Source of the DNA: TMED26 sp002694075
GTDB taxonomy: Bacteria > Pseudomonadota > Alphaproteobacteria > Thalassobaculales > Thalassobaculaceae
NCBI GenBank assembly: GCA_036160575.1
Contig: JAYYDT010000142.1
Span: forward strand, 1-20,826
Reading direction: 5' to 3'
Length of the DNA: 20,826 nt
Shown: positions 16,037 through 20,826 of the stretch, in pieces
Numbering within the stretch: position 1 is the first letter of the stretch
Layout: each line of letters opens with the position of its first letter
Translations under genes and position numbers: made by a program
Notes under the pieces: model-generated
Databases searched by the model: none
Seen by the model: the letters and a program-made list of their open reading frames with translations, nothing else
What the model was told of the DNA's origin: nothing

Positions 16037-17020
16037 TTAGCCCCCGGCGGCCAGTCGGTCCGCTAAGCGCCCAACCGCGGTGGCGAAGTAGTCCGAGCGA
16101 TTCCACTTCAAGATGACGTTGTAATTATTATAGACCAAATAGGCCGGGGCCAGCGCGCCACGCTGCGGCGCGACGATCGCCGCCATCAAATCACGGGTGG
16201 GCAGATCGCTCCCGTCGGTCCGACGTACCCCGCGTGCTTGCCAGGCCGAGATCAATTGGCGTTTTTTGCGGCCGATCTCACCCCGCGTCATGCCCGCCGG
16301 CAGGCTCACCGCCCGTCCCCAAGTCTGGTCGACACGCCAACCCGAGCCGGACAAGTAATTGGCGATAGAGGCGAAGACATCGGGCAAATTCGTCCAAATA
16401 TCCTTGCGGCCGTCGCCATCGTGGTCGACCGCGAAGGCGTGGAAGCTCGAAGGCATGAATTGATTCTGGCCCATCGCCCCGGCCCACGAGCCTTTCATAT
16501 CGGCGGCGCGAATATGGCCGCCATCGACGATTTTCAGGGCCAGCAGCAATTCCTTGCGAAAAAACGCGCTGCGCCGACCATCATGGGCCAGGGTGGCGAG
16601 CGCCGAGAGGACCGGAAAGCCACCGGTGATCCGGCCAAAATCGGTCTCGATCCCCCACAGGGCGACGATGAACCGCGGCTGCACCCCGTATTTTTGGGCG
16701 ACTTCATTGAGCAGGTCACGGTGCTGGCGCAAGCGTTCGCGGCCTTTGGCCACCCGGCGGTCGGTGACGACCCGCTTCATATATTGCGCGAAGGTCAAGG
16801 TGAATTCGGGCTGGCGGCGGTCCAGTTCGATAACCCGCGGTATCGGCTTCACATTGGCTAGGGCGGTGTCGACGGTGGCCGCCGAAATGCCCTGCGCACG
16901 CGCCTCTTGGCGCAATTTGTCAAGCCAAGCCTCGAAATCGGTGGCCGCCGCGGCGGGCGCCGCCGATAAAGCGGCGACGACAGCGAGCCCCGCGAGCATC
17001 AGGGTCAACGGTTTGGCCAT
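16037..17020 (-). CDS. mltB: MltB-type lytic murein transglycosylase
   Basis: A 327-aa periplasmic enzyme with a Sec signal peptide (about 1-26, ending AAAA before TDFEAWL) and no lipobox Cys, so it is soluble rather than lipid-anchored. The catalytic Glu is E125 in LWGIETDFGR. Other family motifs are SALATLAHDGRRSAFFRKEL, GSWAGAMGQNQFMPSSF (177-193) and DHDGDGRKDIW, with the usual tail YLVYNNYNVILKWNRSDYFA. It cleaves the MurNAc-GlcNAc bond with 1,6-anhydro formation. There is no C-terminal peptidoglycan-binding repeat, so it is the shorter SltB/MltB form. A GGGGG ribosome binding site precedes ATG 17020. The CoA-transferase follows by two bases. Confidence 0.93.
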   Translation of the reverse strand: MAKPLTLMLAGLAVVAALSAAPAAAATDFEAWLDKLRQEARAQGISAATVDTALANVKPIPRVIELDRRQPEFTLTFAQYMKRVVTDRRVAKGRERLRQHRDLLNEVAQKYGVQPRFIVALWGIETDFGRITGGFPVLSALATLAHDGRRSAFFRKELLLALKIVDGGHIRAADMKGSWAGAMGQNQFMPSSFHAFAVDHDGDGRKDIWTNLPDVFASIANYLSGSGWRVDQTWGRAVSLPAGMTRGEIGRKKRQLISAWQARGVRRTDGSDLPTRDLMAAIVAPQRGALAPAYLVYNNYNVILKWNRSDYFATAVGRLADRLAAGG

Positions 17021-17051
17021 GAAAGGCCCCCTTTCGTGTTAGCTGCGCGCA

Positions 17052-17065
17052 CGGCGCCGGCGCCG
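17052..17065. repeat. Perfect 14-bp palindrome upstream of mltB
   Basis: CGGCGCCGGCGCCG reads the same on both strands and lies 32 bases upstream of the mltB start. A second small inverted repeat, CTCAC-8-GTGAG (17069-17086), sits beside it. They could be operator half-sites for mltB, but in a GC-rich genome such GC palindromes also arise by chance. I see no clear promoter boxes in this gap. Confidence 0.3.
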
Positions 17066-17106
17066 CGACTCACCGATGATTGTGAGCCGGCCAGCCGGGC
17101 ACGCAA

Positions 17107-17135
17107 CAAAAAACGACGCGCCGAAGCGCGCCGTT
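17107..17135 (-). terminator. Rho-independent terminator of the flagellin gene
   Basis: On the minus strand ACGGCGCGC (17134-17126), loop TTCG, then GCGCGTCGT (17121-17113) form a nine-pair stem (one G-U) capped by the very stable UUCG tetraloop. It is followed at once by a run of T (17113-17108). It lies 48 bases after the flagellin stop and before mltB, so flagellin is transcribed alone. Confidence 0.9.
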
Positions 17136-17181
17136 GAGGGAGCCCAACGAGCGCGCGCGCCCGGGGCGATCGCATCCCCGC

Positions 17182-18006
17182 CTATCTAAAAAGGGCCAGC
17201 AAAGCTTGCGGCGCGGAATTGACGATCCCCAGCGTCTGCACCGCCAATTGCTGCTGCACCTGCAAGGCCATCAGACGGGCGCTTTCGCGCGCTAAATCGG
17301 CGTCGACGATGTCGCTCAAACCTTCCTCGGTGGCGTCGCTGATGTCGCTCAAAAAATCCGTCTGCAACTCCAAGGAGCGCACATCCGCGCCAAGCACCCC
17401 CAGCGCGCTGTCAACGGCCGTTTCCAAGCTGGTAAACTCATCGGTAATCGCCGCCAAACTGGCACTGGCGGTCCCGACGCTGGCCGACGCCAAAGCTTCA
17501 GCGGTGGTTTGCAGGTCCTGGGCGTTGAGGGTCAAACTGCCGCCGGACAAATTGGACAAAGTCGTCACATTGTCCGCCGAGTTGGTCAGCATATTGATGT
17601 TGTTGAAACTGGCGTCGAGGATGAAGTTACCGGCCTGCGACATGAGTTCGTTGAAATCGGAACTTAAAATATCGCGTTGCGCGGTAGTCAGGCTGCTACT
17701 GCTCATCGACGTCAGGTTAGCACGCAAATCATCCAAAAGATTGGACACGCCAGTGGCACCGGCCAAGGCCACCTTGGCGACGCCTTTGGTGCTGTCCAGC
17801 CCTTGGCTGACAGCGGCAATCGCCTTCAATTCGGTGCGGATCCCTTGGGCCAAGGCGAAGGCCGCCGAATCGTCGAGCGCCGAGGACACACGCAAACCGG
17901 ACGCCACACGATTTTGCGTGTTGGTCAGATCGGTGGAGATTTTGCTGAGGGTACGCAAGGCGGCAAACGCACTGGCGTTTGTCGCAATCGAATTATCGAC
18001 CGCCAT
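17182..18006 (-). CDS. Flagellin (short form)
   Basis: A 274-aa filament protein. The N-terminal D0/D1 region runs from about 1 to 140 (NASAFAALRTLSKISTDL, then NRVASGLRVSSALDDSAAFA). The C-terminal D1/D0 region runs from about 195 to 274 (SLETAVDSALGVLGADVRSL, then DADLARESARLMALQVQQQL and LGIVNSAPQALLALFR). Between them only a short stretch (NNINMLTNSADNVTTLSNLS) is left, so the variable surface domains D2/D3 are essentially missing. There is no Trp or Cys. The enterobacterial TLR5-contact motif is not evident. ATG 18006 has an AGGAGAG at ideal spacing; the open frame above it is leader. No other flagellar gene is in the window. A strong terminator follows. Confidence 0.95.
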   Translation of the reverse strand: MAVDNSIATNASAFAALRTLSKISTDLTNTQNRVASGLRVSSALDDSAAFALAQGIRTELKAIAAVSQGLDSTKGVAKVALAGATGVSNLLDDLRANLTSMSSSSLTTAQRDILSSDFNELMSQAGNFILDASFNNINMLTNSADNVTTLSNLSGGSLTLNAQDLQTTAEALASASVGTASASLAAITDEFTSLETAVDSALGVLGADVRSLELQTDFLSDISDATEEGLSDIVDADLARESARLMALQVQQQLAVQTLGIVNSAPQALLALFR

Positions 18007-18072
18007 TTTGGCTCTCCTCGTTCTAAGGCATGCCGTGCTTTTGCGCGGCGGTTCACGCACGCTGGCGTGGAT

Positions 18073-18088
18073 GCGGCAAATATGCCGC
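18073..18088. promoter_or_regulatory. Palindrome GCGGCA-AATA-TGCCGC overlapping a flagellin -10 box
   Basis: Six-base perfect arms flank AATA, 67 bases upstream of the flagellin ATG. The palindrome covers the candidate -10 box CATATT on the minus strand. It could be an operator for a dimeric repressor, or a hairpin at the 5' end of the flagellin mRNA. No regulator gene lies nearby to suggest which. Confidence 0.4.
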
Positions 18089-18107
18089 GCCCGTCAAACG
18101 AGGTCAA
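18079..18107 (-). promoter_or_regulatory. Candidate sigma70-type flagellin promoter P1
   Basis: On the minus strand TTGACC (18107-18102) and CATATT (18084-18079) are separated by exactly 17 bases. This matches five of six and four of six consensus positions. Transcription would start near 18072, giving a leader of about 65 bases before the flagellin ATG. I saw no convincing sigma28 or sigma54 motif. Confidence 0.4.
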
Positions 18108-18122
18108 GAGCTCCCCGCCACC

Positions 18123-18187
18123 TTACTACCGATCCCTGCCCCTCCCGTCAAGGTATTTTTTTAAAATTTTAAAAAAATTTATTTAAA
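18123..18187 (-). promoter_or_regulatory. Candidate flagellin promoter P2 with a 34-bp A/T-only upstream tract
   Basis: On the minus strand TTGACG (18151-18146) and TAGTAA (18128-18123) are 17 bases apart. The -35 box is good and the -10 box weak. Directly upstream, bases 18154-18187 are A or T without exception, including T7, A4, T4 and A7 runs. This placement is where an UP element contacts the RNA polymerase alpha subunits, so a strong promoter is plausible. The tract might instead bind a nucleoid protein or be curved DNA. Confidence 0.45.
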
Positions 18188-18198
18188 GATATTCAGGC

Positions 18199-18268
18199 TT
18201 GTGCGGCGCCTATGACGGTCACAATGGTCGGCGCCTTATCCGCACAATGGCGCACCAAATGCCGACCA
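18199..18268. repeat. Interleaved inverted repeats between flagellin and tRNA-Ser
   Basis: TTGTGCGG (18199-18206) pairs with CCGCACAA (18240-18247). TGGTCGGC (18225-18232) pairs with GCCGACCA (18261-18268). The two pairings cross, so as RNA they would form a pseudoknot or alternative hairpins. CACAATGG also occurs twice (18220-18227, 18243-18250) and GGCGCC twice (18205-18210, 18230-18235). No convincing ORF covers it. It might be a small structured RNA or a binding-site cluster. Confidence 0.35.
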
Positions 18269-18362
18269 CTATGCCCTTCTCTCTAGTTCGGCACCGCCGC
18301 CGGATTGGCCGCATGGGCGGATTTTCCAGGCCGGGGACGCTGTGACCGACGGACCAAAGCTG

Positions 18363-18391
18363 TTTCCAAAGCCAAGAACCACTTATATAAC
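18363..18391 (+). promoter_or_regulatory. Promoter of tRNA-Ser
   Basis: TTTCCA (18363-18368) and TATAAC (18386-18391) are separated by 17 bases. The -10 box matches five of six consensus positions and the -35 box four. The start point would fall around 18398, a few bases before the tRNA, which fits a tRNA promoter with a very short leader. No GC discriminator judgement was attempted beyond noting CTCGGGGCC after the -10 box. Confidence 0.6.
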
Positions 18392-18403
18392 TCGGGGCCT
18401 AGC

Positions 18404-18493
18404 GGACAGGTGGCTGAGCGGTTGAAAGCACTGGTCTTGAAAACCAGCAAGGGTTCACGCCCTTCGTGGGTTCGAATCCCACCCTGTCCGCCA
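18404..18493 (+). tRNA. tRNA-Ser (anticodon UGA)
   Basis: A 90-base class II tRNA with the 3' CCA encoded. The acceptor stem GGACAGG pairs with CCTGTCC, discriminator G, then CCA. The anticodon stem CTGGT/ACCAG encloses the loop CTTGAAA, so the anticodon is UGA, reading UCA and related Ser codons. There is a long variable arm (AAGGGTTCACGCCCTT) typical of tRNA-Ser, and the T arm is GTGGG-TTCGAAT-CCCAC. A short ORF spanning it is spurious. Confidence 0.97.
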
Positions 18494-18769
18494 TCGCCAT
18501 GCCCGGTCTAACGTCCCCGCGACATCCCCGCGCCGCGCCGGCGGTGATCATACCGCGTCACCCTATCGCCTGTTCCGGCTTCAGCGCCGCCGCGCCAGAG
18601 CCTGTTAGGCCGATTCTCCGCGCCTAGGGGAACTAGCCCATTCGCGACGCGGAATCAAAAACGCTTGCATCAAGGCGTGTTTAGCTCCACCGTATTTCAC
18701 CTAAAGATTGTATTGCTTCCACAGCTCAATAGCGGATGTGGTCAGGGAAGTTCATCTGGAGGAAATATA
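18494..18769. other. Intergenic leader between tRNA-Ser and dctP
   Basis: These 276 bases hold no credible gene. A small hairpin GCGGT-GATCAT-ACCGC lies at 18541-18556; it lacks a U-tract, so it is a doubtful tRNA terminator. The last 90 bases become AT-richer (TATTTCACCTAAAGATTGTATTGC around 18692-18717), where the TRAP operon promoter probably lies, but I cannot place boxes with confidence. Confidence 0.4.
18758..18762 (+). promoter_or_regulatory. Strong ribosome binding site that fixes the dctP start
   Basis: GGAGG at 18758-18762 stands seven bases before ATG 18770. A second in-frame ATG at 18824, just before the twin-arginine motif, has no comparable site. The longer start is therefore preferred. 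Confidence 0.75.
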
Positions 18770-19891
18770 ATGTCTCGGAGAATGGGAAAGGACGTCGATG
18801 TGCCCCAGGGTGATGGGGCTTTGATGAACCGGCGCAAATATCTGAAGACCGCCGCCGCCGGTGCCGCGGGCGTCGCCGCGCTGAGCATGCCAACGATCGC
18901 CAAGGCGCAAAACAAGACCTGGAAATTAAAGATGCAGAGCAACTGGACCGGCATCGGTATTCAATCCCAGGACCGCTCCGCTGAAATGTTTGTGGAGCGG
19001 GTCAACAAATTATCCGGTGGCCGGATCGAAATCACCAATTTCGATGCCGGCGTCTTACTCGGCATCGGTGAGACCTTCCGCGGTGTCAGCGCCGGCGTGG
19101 CCGACCTCGCCGTCACAGCGCCCGTTTACCATCGCGGCATCGTTCCGGTGGGCGAGTATCTGTGGTCGGTGCCGTTTTTCCCCGTCACGAATCTCGAGTT
19201 CTACGAGAACATTTACCAGTTCATGGGCATCAAGGAACTGTGGCAGGCCGCCTACGCACCGCATAACATCAAGCACCTGAATTACCTTTGCTCCGACGAA
19301 TGGGGCAGCATGGTCTCCACGAGAAGGGTCGAGAAATTCGCCGACTTCAAGGGGATGAAGGTGCGGGCCTTCGGTATTTGGGCCGAATGGCTCGCGCACA
19401 ATGGGGCCTCAATTGCCGTCGTGCCGGGGGGTGAGGTTTACACCGCCATTCAAACCAAAATCCTCGACGCCGCCGCTTTTGGCTCGCCGGATGCCTGGGC
19501 CGGTTTGAAGGTATACGAGGTCTGTAAGTACTACATCAACCCGTCGGTTGCGCCTTACGATATCGTCGAAGTCATCATGAATATGAAGACCTTCAACGAG
19601 ATGCCGGAAGACCTTCAGGAAGTGTTGATTTCGGCGGCCCGGGTTAAAAACCTCGACATCACCGCGATGACCATTCCCACCGACGCCAGCGGCCGTCAGA
19701 AGCTCGCCGAAGGCGGCATGGAAACGATCAAAATACCGGATGATGAACTGATTACGGCGGCCGATTGGTGCTGGAAGAAGTTCCTTAGCAAGCGTGGCAC
19801 GATGGAGCACATCGACAAGATGATCGACATCTACACCGCCGCTCGAAAATTATACAAGGCCTACTACGGTCCCAAGCAACTCCCGGTCTAA
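18770..19891 (+). CDS. dctP: TRAP transporter substrate-binding protein (DctP/TakP-like), Tat-exported
   Basis: A 373-aa periplasmic binding protein. A twin-arginine signal, NRRKYLKTAAAG (20-31), is followed by a hydrophobic stretch and a cleavage site near AKA-QN (46). The mature part shows the DctP plan: WKLKMQSNWTG, the helix MFVERVNKLSGGRIEI, LWSVPFFP, then FKGMKVRAFG with R199. In the family this Arg binds the ligand carboxylate. VPGGEVYTAIQTKILDAAAF and YDIVEVIMNMKTFNEMPED follow. The GGE.Y..I...ILDAA pattern resembles TakP-type 2-oxoacid or related carboxylate binders, but the ligand is not certain. It heads dctP-dctQ-dctM. A 19-residue extension before the Tat motif is unusual. Its GC content is lower than that of the genes to the left. 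Confidence 0.92.
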   Translation: MSRRMGKDVDVPQGDGALMNRRKYLKTAAAGAAGVAALSMPTIAKAQNKTWKLKMQSNWTGIGIQSQDRSAEMFVERVNKLSGGRIEITNFDAGVLLGIGETFRGVSAGVADLAVTAPVYHRGIVPVGEYLWSVPFFPVTNLEFYENIYQFMGIKELWQAAYAPHNIKHLNYLCSDEWGSMVSTRRVEKFADFKGMKVRAFGIWAEWLAHNGASIAVVPGGEVYTAIQTKILDAAAFGSPDAWAGLKVYEVCKYYINPSVAPYDIVEVIMNMKTFNEMPEDLQEVLISAARVKNLDITAMTIPTDASGRQKLAEGGMETIKIPDDELITAADWCWKKFLSKRGTMEHIDKMIDIYTAARKLYKAYYGPKQLPV

Positions 19892-19913
19892 AGCCAACAC
19901 GCCGGCGCGAAAG

Positions 19914-19947
19914 GTGCCCCGCTCACCACACCCGGCGGGCGGGGCAC
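19914..19947 (+). terminator. Stem-loop in the dctP-dctQ intergenic region
   Basis: GTGCCCCGC (19914-19922) pairs perfectly with GCGGGGCAC (19939-19947) around a 16-base loop. It begins 23 bases after the dctP stop. There is no U-tract, so it is best read as a 3' stabiliser or partial terminator that keeps dctP mRNA in excess over the permease genes, as is common for binding-protein transporters. Confidence 0.55.
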
Positions 19948-19999
19948 GGCAAGATCCGCCGGGCATGCCGACATGCTTGGTCTGAATTGGGAGGGGGCC

Positions 20000-20533
20000 G
20001 TGAACCTGGTTAGAAAATACCTCTATTTCACGGACTGGCTGAACGCCAAGTTCGCCTGGATCGTCGCCTTTCTGATCGTCCCCATGCTCTGCATCATGAT
20101 CTGGGAGATCGTGCTTCGATACTTTTTCAATGCACCCTCCCTTTGGGCCTACGAGATATCGCTATTCCTCTATGGGGGGTATATCGCGCTGGGCGGTGCC
20201 TATACCCATTTGACCGGCAGCCACGTGAATGTCGATATCATCTGGGTCCGGCTGTCACCTCGACGGCGCGCGCTGCTCGATATCTTGACCAGCGGCTTCG
20301 CGTTTCTTTTTCTCGGCGTGCTGTTTTGGGCCTCGCTGAACATCACCATCAGTGCGTGGCAGATCGGCGAAACCACCATGACGCATTGGGGGCCAATCTA
20401 CTATCCGTTGCGCACCACGCTGCCGGTGGCCTGCTTTCTGTTCCTGATGCACGTCGTCGCCAAACTAATCCGCGATATCGAAATCCTCATCCAGGGCGAA
20501 GATATCTTTCCCATGCGGGAAACACTTACCTAA
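20000..20533 (+). CDS. dctQ: TRAP transporter small permease (DctQ)
   Basis: A 177-aa membrane protein with four hydrophobic segments at about 16-40, 48-65, 88-112 and 134-152. It has the DctQ family core: IWEIVLRYFFNAPSLWAYEI, then GGYIALGGAYTHLTGSHVNV and a C-terminal RTTLPVACFLF. DctQ stabilises the large permease DctM in the inner membrane and is required for uptake. I chose GTG 20000 because GGAGGGGG precedes it directly; ATG 19973, in frame nine codons upstream, has no ribosome binding site. It is separated from dctP by 108 bases with a stem-loop and from dctM by 77 bases. Confidence 0.92.
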   Translation: MNLVRKYLYFTDWLNAKFAWIVAFLIVPMLCIMIWEIVLRYFFNAPSLWAYEISLFLYGGYIALGGAYTHLTGSHVNVDIIWVRLSPRRRALLDILTSGFAFLFLGVLFWASLNITISAWQIGETTMTHWGPIYYPLRTTLPVACFLFLMHVVAKLIRDIEILIQGEDIFPMRETLT

Positions 20534-20610
20534 ATGAGGTCCTCTTACACCAAGTATTCACCGGCACTCAGAGCAGAGCGTGGCAGTGAAAAGCCTTTAG
20601 GAGTGAATCG

Positions 20611-20826
20611 ATGTCAGAGCTTGGCCCAGAGTGGTTGACCATAATTCTTTTCGGCAGCCTTGTCTTGCTGCTGCTCGCGGGACTGCCGCTGGTTTTTGCG
20701 ATTGGCGGTATCGCCACCTTTTTCATCATCTTTTTATGGGGGCCCCAGGCGCTCCCCGTTCTCGCCAATCGCACGTACATGGCCATGGATATGTTCCTGC
20801 TCGTGGCCGTGCCGATGTTCATCTTC
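20611..20826 (+). CDS. dctM: TRAP transporter large permease (DctM), N-terminal part only
   Basis: From ATG 20611, with AGGAG upstream, the frame is open to the window end (72 codons, no stop). It begins MSELGPEWLTIILFGSLVLL, continues through LAGLPLVFAIGGIATFF, and later has MAMDMFLLVAVPMF. This is the standard DctM N-terminus: a first membrane helix with G.P..F.IG, then the MDMFLLVAVPMFIF segment where the next helix starts. DctM is the sodium-driven translocating subunit and should continue for about another 350 residues beyond the edge. Its order after dctP and dctQ completes a TRAP operon. Confidence 0.93.
   Translation, partial: MSELGPEWLTIILFGSLVLLLLAGLPLVFAIGGIATFFIIFLWGPQALPVLANRTYMAMDMFLLVAVPMFIF

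Noticed and set aside
18060..18160. Sigma28 or sigma54 promoter for flagellin
   Set aside because: I looked for TAAAG-type/GCCGATAA and GG-N10-GC patterns on the minus strand and found none at the right spacing; only sigma70-like boxes are offered.
18305..18511. 68-aa plus-strand ORF
   Set aside because: It runs through the tRNA-Ser gene and has no ribosome binding site; it is an artefact of the tRNA sequence.
18404..20826. Attachment-site duplication of the tRNA-Ser 3' end
   Set aside because: By eye I found no second copy of the T-arm and acceptor sequence within the window, so an att site is not claimed.
1..20826. CRISPR array, toxin-antitoxin pair or defence system
   Set aside because: No regularly spaced repeats and no Cas, nuclease or toxin-like motifs were seen on either strand.

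Overview
The window looks like a piece of an alphaproteobacterial chromosome, probably Rhodospirillales-like. This is inferred from the high GC content, the very tight gene packing, and the order D-Ala-D-Ala carboxypeptidase > tmk > holB > metG > tatD > PhnP-like MBL hydrolase, which is typical of that class. Nothing was searched against a database. I see no rRNA, CRISPR array, transposase or phage gene.

Layout. (1) 2-3374, plus strand: a chain of overlapping genes, namely a flavodoxin-family protein cut by the window edge, a PaaI-type hotdog thioesterase, an EamA/DMT transporter, a 29-codon ORF coupled at both ends, and a GtrII-like membrane glucosyltransferase. (2) 3382-7064: an Old Yellow Enzyme-type oxidoreductase and an exported cyclase-family hydrolase on the minus strand, with a divergent MFS transporter. 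These could form a small uptake-and-catabolism unit. (3) 7055-13414, minus strand: a housekeeping run read from dac through tmk, holB, metG, TatD and an MBL-fold phosphodiesterase to an unknown 82-aa protein. (4) 13557-17020, minus strand: rlpA with a SPOR domain, a CaiB/BaiF CoA-transferase with an apparently swapped domain order, and an MltB-type lytic transglycosylase. Together with dac, this makes three cell-wall enzymes within 5 kb. (5) 17107-18190: a short flagellin gene transcribed alone, with a strong intrinsic terminator and a promoter region carrying a 34-bp pure A/T tract and a perfect palindrome. (6) 18404-18493: tRNA-Ser(UGA) with its own promoter. (7) 18770-20826, plus strand: a TRAP transporter operon, dctP-dctQ-dctM, with dctM cut by the window edge. 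It is visibly lower in GC than the rest.

How the genes work together. Regions 3 and 4 serve nucleotide supply (tmk), replication (holB), translation (metG) and peptidoglycan remodelling (dac, rlpA, mltB). The TRAP operon is a sodium-dependent uptake system, probably for an organic acid, with a Tat-exported binding protein. A stem-loop between dctP and dctQ probably favours the binding protein over the permease.

Most of the window is ordinary core genome. I found no clearly new multi-gene system. The points most worth a second look are the 29-aa coupled ORF, the orphan GtrII gene, the secreted cyclase with a degenerate metal motif next to an MFS transporter, the rearranged CoA-transferase, and the repeat-rich, AT-tract-bearing intergenic region between flagellin and tRNA-Ser.
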